NCBI GenBank assembly: GCA_028871795.1
Contig: JAGWMG010000016.1
Location: 1-63,954, forward strand
Source of the DNA: Alphaproteobacteria bacterium
GTDB taxonomy: Bacteria; Pseudomonadota; Alphaproteobacteria; Micropepsales; Micropepsaceae
Direction: 5' to 3'
Length of the DNA: 63,954 bases
Shown: positions 26,468 through 34,851 of the stretch, piece after piece
Numbering within the stretch: the stretch's first letter is position 1
Layout of the letters: every line of letters starts with the position of its first letter
Translations under genes and position numbers: made by a program
Notes under the pieces: model-generated
What the model was told of the DNA's origin: nothing
The model's database searches: none
What the model saw: only the letters and a program-made list of their open reading frames with translations

Positions 26468-27960
26468 GCGGCCCTCCACCATTTCTGCGGCTTGGCCGTG
26501 AAGTTCGCGGCGGTTTCCACCGCGCGGCCGACGCACAGGACGGTGGCTTCGTCGAAGGCTTTGCCGATGAGCTGAAGCCCCAAGGGCAGCCCCTCCGCCG
26601 TCAGACCCGCCGGCACGGACAAACCCGGCAGGCCCGCGAGATTCACTGTCACCGTGAACACGTCGTTGAGGTACATCGAGACCGGATCGGCCGTCTTCTC
26701 GCCGATGGCGAAGGCCGGCCCTGGGGTGGCGGGCGTCAGCAGCACGTCGCACTGGCGGAACGCTTCGGTGAAATCGCGCGCGATCAGAGTGCGCAGCTTC
26801 TGGGCACGGAGATAATAGGCATCGTAATAGCCCGACGAGAGCACGTAGGTGCCGATCAGGATGCGCCGCTTCACTTCCGGCCCGAATCCGTCCGCGCGGC
26901 TCTTCTCGTAGAGATCGACGATGTCGTGCACGTCCTTGGCGCGGCGGCCGTAGCGCACGCCGTCATAGCGGGCGAGGTTCGACGAGGCCTCGGCCGGAGC
27001 GACGATATAATAGGTGGGCAGCGCGTACTTGGTGTGCGGCAGGGAGACTTCCACGATCTCCGCGCCCTGGGCATTCAGCCATTGTGCGCCTTTGTTCCAG
27101 ATCGCGTCGATCTCAGGCGGCGCGCCGTCCATGCGGTATTCCTTGGGAATGCCGATCCTCAGCCCCTTCACGCCGGATTCGAGGCCGGCTTCGTAATCGG
27201 GTACCGGTATATCAACGCTGGTCGAATCCTTCGGATCGACGCTCGCCATGGCCTTCAGTATGATTGCGGCGTCGCGCACGGTACGCGTCATCGGGCCCGC
27301 CTGATCGAGCGACGAAGCAAATGCGACGATGCCCCAACGCGAGCAGCGACCGTAGGTCGGCTTCATACCCACGGACCCCGTCACCGCCGCGGGCTGGCGG
27401 ATCGATCCGCCGGTGTCGGTCCCTGTCGCCGCCAAGCACAAATTCGCGGAGACGGACGCGGCGGAACCGCCCGACGAGCCGCCCGGCACGAGTTTGGCGT
27501 TCGAACCGCGCGACCGCCAGGGGCTGATCACCGGTCCAAAATGGCTGGTCTCGTTCGACGAACCCATCGCGAACTCGTCCATGTTGGTCTTGCCGAGCAG
27601 CACCGCGCCCGCGTTCCACAGGTTCTGCGTCACGGTGGATTCGTAAGGCGGAACGAAGTTGGACAGGATGTTGCTGCCCGCCGTCGTGCGCACTCCCTTG
27701 GTGCAGAACAGATCCTTGATCGCAAGCGGCAGGCCTTCGAGCGGCCGGACTACGCCTTTGGCGAGGCGCGCGTCGGACTCGGACGCCATGGCGGCTGCGC
27801 GCTCGGGTGTCTCGGTGACGAAGGCGTTGAGCGGGCGCGCCGCCTCAACGGCCTTGATGAATGCCGCCGTCAGTTCGAGCGAGGAGATTTTCTTGGCGGC
27901 GACGGCCTCACGCGCTTCGGCCAAGCTGAAATCGGTCGGATCGGTCGGAAGCGCCATCAC
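26464..27960 (-). CDS. gatA: Aspartyl/glutamyl-tRNA amidotransferase subunit A
   Basis: A 498-residue amidase-signature enzyme that releases ammonia from glutamine for GatB. The catalytic Lys is in LAIKDLF, the signature [13 protein letters not shown] carries the cis-Ser and [13 protein letters not shown] the nucleophile Ser. Length and order of motifs are normal. Starts at one of two adjacent ATGs overlapping the gatC stop. Confidence 0.97.
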   Translation of the reverse strand: MMALPTDPTDFSLAEAREAVAAKKISSLELTAAFIKAVEAARPLNAFVTETPERAAAMASESDARLAKGVVRPLEGLPLAIKDLFCTKGVRTTAGSNILSNFVPPYESTVTQNLWNAGAVLLGKTNMDEFAMGSSNETSHFGPVISPWRSRGSNAKLVPGGSSGGSAASVSANLCLAATGTDTGGSIRQPAAVTGSVGMKPTYGRCSRWGIVAFASSLDQAGPMTRTVRDAAIILKAMASVDPKDSTSVDIPVPDYEAGLESGVKGLRIGIPKEYRMDGAPPEIDAIWNKGAQWLNAQGAEIVEVSLPHTKYALPTYYIVAPAEASSNLARYDGVRYGRRAKDVHDIVDLYEKSRADGFGPEVKRRILIGTYVLSSGYYDAYYLRAQKLRTLIARDFTEAFRQCDVLLTPATPGPAFAIGEKTADPVSMYLNDVFTVTVNLAGLPGLSVPAGLTAEGLPLGLQLIGKAFDEATVLCVGRAVETAANFTAKPQKWWRAA

Positions 27961-28244
27961 TCCACCACCTTGGGCACGACGAAGAAATGGTCTTCGCCTC
28001 CAGGCGCGTTGGCCATCAGGGCGTCAGCGTTGTCGCCTTCGGTCACGACGTCTTCGCGCATCTTCAGACGCTGCTCGACCACACTGGTCAACGGGGCGAC
28101 GCCCTCGACGTCCACTTTCTTGAGTTGTTCTACCCAGGCCAGGATGCCGTTCAGTTCCCGCACCATGGGTTCTACGCGCTCTTCCTCCAGCGCCAGCCGG
28201 GCGAGCCGGGCGATGCGCCGGACGGTGTCCTTGTCAACGGACAT
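27957..28244 (-). CDS. gatC: Aspartyl/glutamyl-tRNA amidotransferase subunit C
   Basis: A 95-residue chaperone-like subunit that wraps around GatA and GatB. The pattern [19 protein letters not shown], then [18 protein letters not shown] and a loop rich in Asp/Val, is diagnostic. First gene of the gatC-gatA-gatB operon, transcribed away from ruvX. Confidence 0.95.
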   Translation of the reverse strand: MSVDKDTVRRIARLARLALEEERVEPMVRELNGILAWVEQLKKVDVEGVAPLTSVVEQRLKMREDVVTEGDNADALMANAPGGEDHFFVVPKVVE

Positions 28245-28363
28245 GGGGGCCGTGCCATGCTAAGAATTCGCACCTTGCTAGCAACCGGGGGCAGGGCTGG
28301 CAAGCGACACGAGGTCCATACGGGCATGCACATAGGAATTGGGCGAAGATGATACCTCGATTG

Positions 28364-28457
28364 TTATCCCGGACGGCGAGCGACGCGAGGCGTTCCGGGA
28401 CTCACAGCGAGACGTCCCAGTGGGTCCCGGTTCTCGCGAACGTTCGGCCGGGATGAC
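28364..28457. repeat. Palindromic intergenic element upstream of ruvX
   Basis: The stretch opens with ATCCCGGACGG and closes with GGCCGGGATGAC, so its ends are inverted copies of ATCCCGG. Inside, CCCGGACG and CGTTCCGGG form another partial stem. It is of the kind of alphaproteobacterial REP-like unit often placed between genes. A partial copy starting GTCATCCCGGACG lies at 56388. Confidence 0.55.
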
Positions 28458-28461
28458 AGTC

Positions 28462-28935
28462 ATGGCTGTCCTCAGCTTCCCAGCTTTCAAATCCGCCCTC
28501 TTCCCCCGCACGCGTCTGCTTGGCCTGGACCTCGGCGAAAAGACGATCGGGCTGGCGCTGTCCGACACGCTATTGACCATCGCCACACCAATGGAAACGC
28601 TGAAGCGGGGGACGTTCACGGCCGATGCCGCGAAGCTGGAGGAGATCATCGCCGGTCACGGCGTCGGCGGGCTGGTGATCGGCCTGCCTCTCAACATGGA
28701 CGGCAGCGAGGGGCCTTCGGCGCAATCGGCCCGCGCCTTCGCGCGCAACTTCGCGGCGCGCAGCCCACTGCCCGTCGCGCTTTGCGACGAACGGCTCTCC
28801 ACCGCCGCGGTCACGCGCACGCTGCTGGAAGCGGATGCATCGCGCAAGCGCCGCGCCGCGCTCGTGGACAAAATGGCGGCGGCCTATATCCTACAAGGCG
28901 CGCTCGACCGCATGCGGCACCTGGGGGAAAAATGA
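28462..28935 (+). CDS. ruvX: Holliday junction resolvase-like protein / pre-16S rRNA nuclease (YqgF)
   Basis: A 157-residue RNase H-like protein of the YqgF/RuvX family, essential in E. coli for 16S rRNA 5'-end maturation. It has [18 protein letters not shown] with the first catalytic Asp, a [15 protein letters not shown] strand and the closing [11 protein letters not shown] and DKMAAAYIL. The ATG at 28462 is used; one at 28453 lies inside the palindromic element. The frame is open to 28339 but that part is the repeat. The last base overlaps the MFS start (ATGA). Confidence 0.9.
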   Translation: MAVLSFPAFKSALFPRTRLLGLDLGEKTIGLALSDTLLTIATPMETLKRGTFTADAAKLEEIIAGHGVGGLVIGLPLNMDGSEGPSAQSARAFARNFAARSPLPVALCDERLSTAAVTRTLLEADASRKRRAALVDKMAAAYILQGALDRMRHLGEK

Positions 28936-30263
28936 ACGCGGACAGTGCCGCCGACGATCGTCCCGCGAAAATCCGTTGGTTGCCGCCCGGCCTGCGACCG
29001 CCCGAGGGCATGACGATACGCCAGGAGCGCGTGTTCCTGCTGGTCGGCGCGGCGGCCTTGTTCGGCGGCTACGACACGAACGTCTTCAGTTTCACGGTTC
29101 CCCAGATCCAGGTGAGCCTCCACATCCCGGAGGATGCCGTCGGCCTCACCCTCTCGTTTTTCCGTCTGGCGGCAGTCGGCGCCCTGATGCTGGCTTGGTC
29201 CGCCGATCTTGTCGGGCGGCGGCGGCTGCTGCTGTTCACGATCTTCGGACAGGGATTGGCAACGCTCGCAACGGCCTTTGCACAAGACTACACGCTGTTC
29301 GTCTGGTCCCAGATTGCGACGCGCGTCTTCGGCTATGCCGAGGAGATGTTGTGCTACGTCGTTATCGCGGAGGAAGTTGCGGCCGTCGCGCGCGGCTGGG
29401 CGAACGGCACGCTGGCGGCGATGTATTACGCCGGCGGCGGCGTCGCGTCCCTTGTGTTCGCGGGGATCGCCTTCCTGCCTTACGGCTGGCGCGCGATGTA
29501 TGTGATCGGGGCAATTCCGATCCTGCTGGTGGGATTCCTGCGCCGACGCCTGCCCGAAACCAGCCGCTTCGAAGTGCGCAAAAAGGAGGTGCGGAAACTC
29601 TCCTCGCGGCTGGCGGGTGCGTTCGACATGACGCGGCGGCTGGCCCACGAACATCCGCGCCGGCTGGCGACGCTCCTGATCGCGATGCTCGCCTACGGCT
29701 TTGCCATCTGGCCCGCGGCCGTTCTCGGCCAGAAATACCTGCAGGATGTGCTGCACTTCACGCCGCCCCAGACCACGATGCTGATCCTGCCTGGCGGGCT
29801 GCTCGCCGTCACGTTCAACATCCTCGCCGGACGCCTCAGCGATTGGATCGGGCGAAAAACCGTGATCTTCGCAGCCTTGTTCATTGCGACCGCGAGCTTC
29901 GGGACTTTCTACAGCGGCATCCATTGGCAGTATGTCGGGTTAATGTGGGTTCCGGGTTTCTTCGGATTCCTTTGCGCCGATTCCCTATTCGCTGGACTTT
30001 CCGCCGAAATATTCCCCACGGCCTATCGCGCCACCGTGGCGGGTCTGCGCTACGTGGTTAGCATTCTGTCTGGAGCGGTCAGCCTGGCGCTCGAGGGTCC
30101 GCTTTACGATGTGCTGGGCGGGCACGGGCCGGCGCTCATGCTTTTGCTGGGGACCATGCCCATCGCGATGATCGCGCTCCTGCGCCTTCCCGAACCCGCC
30201 GGCCGCACCCTGGAAGACGTCGCCGCCGAACCCGACCAGAAAAAATTTCGGCCTCCCCCTTGA
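28932..30263 (+). CDS. MFS transporter, sugar/metabolite-porter type
   Basis: A 443-residue permease with about 12 predicted membrane segments. The loop 2-3 motif reads [14 protein letters not shown] and the loop 8-9 motif [14 protein letters not shown], both MFS hallmarks; a large central loop after [11 protein letters not shown] is typical of the sugar/aromatic acid porter branch. Substrate is unknown. The ATG overlaps the ruvX stop by 4 nt, so the two genes are coupled. Its TGA stop lies inside a 33-nt element repeated elsewhere in the window. Confidence 0.85.
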   Translation: MNADSAADDRPAKIRWLPPGLRPPEGMTIRQERVFLLVGAAALFGGYDTNVFSFTVPQIQVSLHIPEDAVGLTLSFFRLAAVGALMLAWSADLVGRRRLLLFTIFGQGLATLATAFAQDYTLFVWSQIATRVFGYAEEMLCYVVIAEEVAAVARGWANGTLAAMYYAGGGVASLVFAGIAFLPYGWRAMYVIGAIPILLVGFLRRRLPETSRFEVRKKEVRKLSSRLAGAFDMTRRLAHEHPRRLATLLIAMLAYGFAIWPAAVLGQKYLQDVLHFTPPQTTMLILPGGLLAVTFNILAGRLSDWIGRKTVIFAALFIATASFGTFYSGIHWQYVGLMWVPGFFGFLCADSLFAGLSAEIFPTAYRATVAGLRYVVSILSGAVSLALEGPLYDVLGGHGPALMLLLGTMPIAMIALLRLPEPAGRTLEDVAAEPDQKKFRPPP

Positions 30264-30288
30264 ACCGACAAGGTCGAATGACCATTTC
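30256..30288 (+). repeat. 33-nt two-hairpin repeat, copy 1
   Basis: It runs from the last bases of the MFS gene into the spacer before pyrB. Two adjacent hairpins are visible: CCTTG / CAAGG with a 6-nt loop, and GGTC / GACC with a GAAT loop. An identical copy in the reverse orientation is at 57477-57509, and similarity extends for about 10-15 nt on both sides. Confidence 0.85.
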
Positions 30289-30367
30289 TCCTAAATCAGG
30301 GAAATTGTGAACGGAACATAAGCAGCGCTTGCCCCACCCCCGGGTCATGCCTATAAGCCGGGTTTCG

Positions 30368-31339
30368 ATGAGCCCGGCCCAAGCCGCAACGCCAATCCTC
30401 AAATCAAGCCATCTGCTTGGAATCGAAGGCCTTTCGGTCGGCGAGATCACCGCCCTGCTGGATCTGGGCGATGAATACGTCACACTCGGTCGCGCCAAGG
30501 AGAAGAAGTCGCCGCTGTTGAAGGGCCGCACGGTCATCAACCTGTTCTTCGAGCCGTCCACGCGCACTCAAAGCTCGTTCGAACTGGCGGGCAAGCGTCT
30601 GGGCGCCGACGTGATGAACATGTCGGTGCGCACTTCGTCGGTCAGCAAGGGCGAGACGTTGATCGACACCGCGACCACGCTTAACGCTATGCGGCCGGAC
30701 ATCCTCATCGTGCGTCATCAGGATTCTGGCGCGTCCGAAATGCTGGCGCGCAAGCTCGATTGTTGCGTGGTGAATGCCGGCGACGGCAGTCACGAACATC
30801 CGACCCAAGCATTGCTTGACGCACTGACCATCCGGCGCCGCAGACGCAGTTTCGAGGGACTGACGGTGGCGATTTGCGGCGACGTGCTGCACAGCCGCGT
30901 GGCGCGTTCCAACATCCATCTTCTGTCGAAGATGGGCGCGCGGGTCCGCCTGGTTGCGCCGCGCACTCTGCTGCCGGCGGAGGCAGATCGCCTGGGCGTG
31001 GAAATCTTCACGGATATGCGCGAAGGGTTGAACGGTGCGGACATCGTGATGATGCTGCGGCTGCAGATGGAGCGCATGACGGGCGCCTTTGTCCCTTCGA
31101 CGCGCGAGTATTTCCGCTTCTGGGGGCTCGACCGCGAGAAGCTCGCCTTTGCCAAGCCGGGCGCGCTGGTGATGCATCCCGGTCCGATGAATCGCGGTGT
31201 GGAGATTGACTCCGCCGTGGCCGACGACATCGAGGTGAGCCTGATCCACGAACAGGTCGAGATGGGCGTCGCCATCCGCATGGCGGTGCTGGACGCGCTG
31301 TCGCGCGGGCTGGCGGCGCAAGGACGCAACGCGCCATGA
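30368..31339 (+). CDS. pyrB: Aspartate carbamoyltransferase catalytic subunit
   Basis: A 323-residue enzyme that makes carbamoyl-aspartate in pyrimidine synthesis. The carbamoyl-phosphate loop is [13 protein letters not shown], followed by [13 protein letters not shown] and the Asp-site motif [12 protein letters not shown]. The ATG at 30368 ([11 protein letters not shown]) fits the family; an in-frame ATG at 30329 would add 13 residues. Its last bases overlap the next gene's start (ATGA), coupling it to the dihydroorotase homologue, as usual for the ATCase plus inactive DHOase pair. Confidence 0.95.
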   Translation: MSPAQAATPILKSSHLLGIEGLSVGEITALLDLGDEYVTLGRAKEKKSPLLKGRTVINLFFEPSTRTQSSFELAGKRLGADVMNMSVRTSSVSKGETLIDTATTLNAMRPDILIVRHQDSGASEMLARKLDCCVVNAGDGSHEHPTQALLDALTIRRRRRSFEGLTVAICGDVLHSRVARSNIHLLSKMGARVRLVAPRTLLPAEADRLGVEIFTDMREGLNGADIVMMLRLQMERMTGAFVPSTREYFRFWGLDREKLAFAKPGALVMHPGPMNRGVEIDSAVADDIEVSLIHEQVEMGVAIRMAVLDALSRGLAAQGRNAP

Positions 31340-32652
31340 GCAATAGGCGAACTGTCTTCTGCAATGCGCGGCTGATCGACCCTGCCAGCGGGCTCGACGC
31401 CAAGGGCGGGTTGCTGGTGGAGAACGGCAAGATTGCGGACATCGGCCCGCGCCTGTTCGGCGACGCCGAACGCGGCGATCCCGAGACCATCGACTGCAAA
31501 GGATTGGTGTTGGCGCCAGGTCTGATCGACATGCGCGTCTTCACCGGCGAGCCGGGGAGCGAGCATCGCGAGACGCTGGAATCCGCGAGCCGCGCAGCCG
31601 CGGCGGGCGGCGTCGCCACCATAATCGTCATGCCGAACACCGATCCGGTGATCGACGAGCCGTCGTTGGTGGATTTCATTCGCCGGCGCGCGCAGGCGAC
31701 AGCGTCGGTGCGCGTCGCGCCGATGGCCGCGCTGACCCGCCATCTGGCGGGCGAAGTGATGACCGAAATGGGCCTGCTCAAGGAAGCGGGCGCGGTGGCG
31801 TTCACAGACGGCGACCGCACCATCGCCAATGCGCGCGTGCTCCGCCGGGCGCTGGCTTACGCCTCCACCTTCGGAGCACTCGTGGTCGGCCATGCCGAAG
31901 ATCCCGATCTCGCCGAAGGTACTTCGGTGACCGAAGGCGAATATGCGATGCGGCTCGGGCTTCTCGCCGCGCCGTCCGCCGCTGAAACGATGATCGTGGA
32001 GCGAGACATCCGTCTCGTGGAACTGACCGGCGCGCGCTATCATTTCGGACAGATTTCCTGTCGCGCCTCGCTTGAGGCGATTGCGGCGGCCAAGAAGCGC
32101 GGATTGCCGATCACCTGCGCCGTCGCGGCTCATCATCTGGCGCTGAACGAACTGGACGTGGGCTCCTACTACACATTTATGAAGGTGAAACCGCCGCTGC
32201 GCTCCGAGGCCGACCGCGCCGCGATGGTGGAAGGTGTCGCCAGCGGCGCGATCGATGTGATCGTCTCCAGCCACGATCCCCAGGCCGCTGACACCAAGCG
32301 CCAGCCTTTCGCACAGGCGGCCTTCGGCGCAGTGGGACTGGAAACCTTGCTGCCCGTGGCTCTCGGGCTCGCGCACGACGGCCGTGCCGACCTTGCCCAT
32401 GTCCTGAAGGCACTCACCGCGACACCTGCCTCGATCCTCGGCCTCAATGCAGGGACATTGGCCAAGGGCGCGCCGGCCGATCTCGTCCTGATCGATCCGG
32501 ATGCGCCCTTCGTCGCCGATCCCGACAGGCTACATTCGCGTGCACGCAACACGCCGTTCGAAGGTCGGAAATTCCAAGGCCACGCCGTGATGACCTTCGT
32601 CGGCGGAGAATGCATCTACGACCGTTCGGCCGAGGCGAGGAAATGTTCCTAA
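31336..32652 (+). CDS. Inactive-type dihydroorotase homologue (PyrC'/PyrX-like)
   Basis: A 438-residue amidohydrolase-fold protein related to class I dihydroorotase. The metal-binding HxH that should follow PGLID is replaced: the sequence is [14 protein letters not shown], so both His residues are Arg/Phe. The late catalytic Asp is also gone (VSSHDPQ instead of a TDHAPH-type motif). This is the pattern of the noncatalytic dihydroorotase-like subunit that pairs with and stabilises the ATCase PyrB in Pseudomonas and many Proteobacteria. An active dihydroorotase must be elsewhere. Coupled to pyrB upstream, and its end overlaps plsY by 10 nt. Confidence 0.85.
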   Translation: MSNRRTVFCNARLIDPASGLDAKGGLLVENGKIADIGPRLFGDAERGDPETIDCKGLVLAPGLIDMRVFTGEPGSEHRETLESASRAAAAGGVATIIVMPNTDPVIDEPSLVDFIRRRAQATASVRVAPMAALTRHLAGEVMTEMGLLKEAGAVAFTDGDRTIANARVLRRALAYASTFGALVVGHAEDPDLAEGTSVTEGEYAMRLGLLAAPSAAETMIVERDIRLVELTGARYHFGQISCRASLEAIAAAKKRGLPITCAVAAHHLALNELDVGSYYTFMKVKPPLRSEADRAAMVEGVASGAIDVIVSSHDPQAADTKRQPFAQAAFGAVGLETLLPVALGLAHDGRADLAHVLKALTATPASILGLNAGTLAKGAPADLVLIDPDAPFVADPDRLHSRARNTPFEGRKFQGHAVMTFVGGECIYDRSAEARKCS

Positions 32653-33263
32653 GCGCGCCCATTTCGTGGCCCGACGTACTGCTTTCCACAGCGTTCGGCT
32701 ACCTGTTGGGCGCGATCCCGTTCGGCGTCGTCGTCACGCGGCTCGCCGGCCTGGGTGACGTGCGCAAGATCGGCTCGAGAAACATCGGCGCGACCAATGT
32801 CCTGCGCACGGGGAATAAATGGGCGGCTGCCCTTACCTTGCTGCTCGACGGCGGCAAAGGCGCCGCCGCCGTGTTGATCGCAAACGCCTATTTCGGAATC
32901 AACGGTGCGGCGGTGGCGGGGACCGCAGCGATCTTCGGCCACATCTTCCCGGTCTGGCTGCGCTTCAAGGGCGGCAAAGGCGTGGCGACGTTCATCGGCG
33001 TGATGCTCGCCGCCGATTGGCAGGCCGGATTGCTGGTGATCGCAACCTGGCTGGCCGTTGCCTATCTCTCTAAAATATCGTCGTTGTCGGCGCTGGTCGC
33101 AGCGGCACTGGCACCGGCCTATACCATTGCGCTCGGCAATCTGCCTTACGCCTTGCTGGCGCTGATTCTGGCGATCGTCATTTTCATCACTCATCACGAG
33201 AACATTCATCGGCTGTGGCGCAGCGAGGAACCGCGCATCGGAAGCGGAAAAAGCGGTGACTGA
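32643..33263 (+). CDS. plsY: Glycerol-3-phosphate acyltransferase PlsY
   Basis: A 206-residue polytopic membrane protein that acylates glycerol-3-phosphate with acyl-phosphate. The three PlsY signature loops are GSRNIGATNVLRTG, GGKGAAAV and KGGKGVATFIGV. About five membrane segments can be seen. The ATG at 32643 overlaps the end of the upstream gene by 10 nt; the frame is open further but homology starts at [11 protein letters not shown]. dprA begins inside its last codons. Confidence 0.93.
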   Translation: MFLSAPISWPDVLLSTAFGYLLGAIPFGVVVTRLAGLGDVRKIGSRNIGATNVLRTGNKWAAALTLLLDGGKGAAAVLIANAYFGINGAAVAGTAAIFGHIFPVWLRFKGGKGVATFIGVMLAADWQAGLLVIATWLAVAYLSKISSLSALVAAALAPAYTIALGNLPYALLALILAIVIFITHHENIHRLWRSEEPRIGSGKSGD

Positions 33264-34368
33264 CCGTCCCCTTTCAAACCGCGAACGCCGCGACTGGCTC
33301 AGGCTGGCGCGGGCGCCGAACGTTGGACCGGTCACCTTCGCACAATTGCTGGCGCGGTTCGGTTCGGCGTCTGCCGCGCTCGAACAAGTCCCGCGCCTCG
33401 TGCGCCGCGGCGGCGGCGATGCCGCCAAGCTGCCGAGCGACGCCGACGCGGGCCGCGAGATCGAGGCGCTGGCGAAGCTTGGCGGCCGTCTGATCGCCTC
33501 GATCGAACCGGATTATCCGCGCGGATTGGCGGCGCTGGAGGCGCCGCCGCCCATCATCGCCGCGCTCGGCCACGAGACGTTTCTGAGACGCGAAATGATC
33601 GCCGTTGTCGGCGCGCGCAATGCGTCCGCACTCGGGCGCAAACTGGCGAGCCGATTGGCCACCGATCTTGGCGCGGCCGGCCTTGTAGTGGTCTCCGGAA
33701 TGGCGCGCGGCATCGATACGGCCGCGCACGAAGGCGCGCTGGCCAGCGGCACCTGTGCGGTCGTCGCAGGCGGAATCGACATTGTCTATCCGCCGGAGAA
33801 CGCGTCCCTCTACGAGCGCATCAAGGCTGAAGGCGTCATCGTCTCGGAAATGCCCTTTGGCCAGCCGCCTCAGGCGCGTCACTTTCCGCGCCGCAACCGG
33901 ATCATCTCGGCATTGGCGCGCGGCGTGGTCGTTGTCGAAGCGGCGGAAGGATCGGGTTCGCTCATCACGGCCAACTACGCGCTGGAGCAGAACCGCGAAG
34001 TCTTCGCCGTACCCGGATCGCCGCTCGATCCGCGCGCTAAAGGCGCCAACCGGCTGTTGCGCCAAGGCGCCGTGCTGACCGAAACCGCAGATGACGTGTT
34101 GTCGGTCCTCAAGCCGATTCTGGGCGGCACGTTCCAAGAGCCGGCGCGGGGCCTGGGCGATGGTCCGACGGCGGGCGAACCTACGGACGCCGAAGCAAGC
34201 CGCATCCGGTCGGCGATAGAAGAGGCCCTTGGTCCCGCGCCGGTCGCGGTCGACGAGCTGATTCGTCTGGTCGGTGCGCCGGCGCCGGCGGTCCTGACGG
34301 TCGTTCTGGAGCTCGAACTAGCCGGACGGCTTGGCCGTCACCCCGGCAACCGGGTGTCCTGGTTGTGA
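33256..34368 (+). CDS. dprA: DNA processing protein DprA
   Basis: A 370-residue protein that protects incoming single-stranded DNA and loads RecA during natural transformation. The Rossmann-like core has IAVVGARNAS, LVVVSGMARGIDTAAHEGAL and the loop FPRRNRIISALA, then EGSGSLITANYALEQNR. A DprA winged-helix C-terminus (EEALGPAPVAVDELIRLVG) follows. The start is a GTG at 33256 overlapping the end of plsY. Standard position between plsY and topA in Alphaproteobacteria. Confidence 0.95.
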   Translation: MTDRPLSNRERRDWLRLARAPNVGPVTFAQLLARFGSASAALEQVPRLVRRGGGDAAKLPSDADAGREIEALAKLGGRLIASIEPDYPRGLAALEAPPPIIAALGHETFLRREMIAVVGARNASALGRKLASRLATDLGAAGLVVVSGMARGIDTAAHEGALASGTCAVVAGGIDIVYPPENASLYERIKAEGVIVSEMPFGQPPQARHFPRRNRIISALARGVVVVEAAEGSGSLITANYALEQNREVFAVPGSPLDPRAKGANRLLRQGAVLTETADDVLSVLKPILGGTFQEPARGLGDGPTAGEPTDAEASRIRSAIEEALGPAPVAVDELIRLVGAPAPAVLTVVLELELAGRLGRHPGNRVSWL

Positions 34369-34565
34369 CCCGTGCCGAGCGACTTGGCTTCTATGGCCGC
34401 CAGCTCCAATAGGTGCGCGAGCAGGATCTGCTTCTGTTGAAGTGCAATTTTTCTAAGAGATTCAAGGGTGTCTCTCGTATAGAGCGCTGTCTGCGCGGGT
34501 GCCATCTCCGAAAGTATTCTGCCATTGCTTTGCTGGGGCACGTTCATCATCGAGCTTCCCATCAT
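34338..34565 (-). CDS. Small protein of unknown function
   Basis: A possible 75-residue protein with no recognised family. It begins MMGSSMMNVPQQ and has a probably amphipathic helix TLESLRKIALQQKQILLAHLLELAA. No signal peptide or cysteines are present. Its last ten codons overlap the end of dprA on the other strand. A weak GGCGAG sequence precedes the ATG by 6-8 nt. The region is AT-richer than its surroundings. It may be real, but support is only the open frame and sensible composition. Confidence 0.4.
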   Translation of the reverse strand: MMGSSMMNVPQQSNGRILSEMAPAQTALYTRDTLESLRKIALQQKQILLAHLLELAAIEAKSLGTGHNQDTRLPG

Positions 34566-34851
34566 GATGATCTCGCCACAAATATATGGTTTCTATGACA
34601 CATTACAACCAAAAGTTATGTAGTAATTAAATTAGCGTTCTATAAGTTGTCCCTTAGTGCGAGATGTTCTCAGATGGTGCCTCTATAGGTCAAAATTCAC
34701 CGGATCGACATCCATCCGATCCTAAATCACGCGTTGACACCGCTCCGTCGGGTACATCAGTGTCCGCCGACCCTAAGAACCGCTGAAGTGACGGTTTCCG
34801 CGGTTCCCGGCTCTGCCGCGGCGCGCGGAGACTGCAAGAGCATCATATCGA
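34566..34851. other. AT-rich intergenic region upstream of topA
   Basis: No gene seen. It holds an inverted repeat GGATCG / CGATCC at 34702-34722 and a TTGACA at 34734-34739 that could be a -35 box for topA, although no good -10 box lies at the right distance. Confidence 0.4.
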
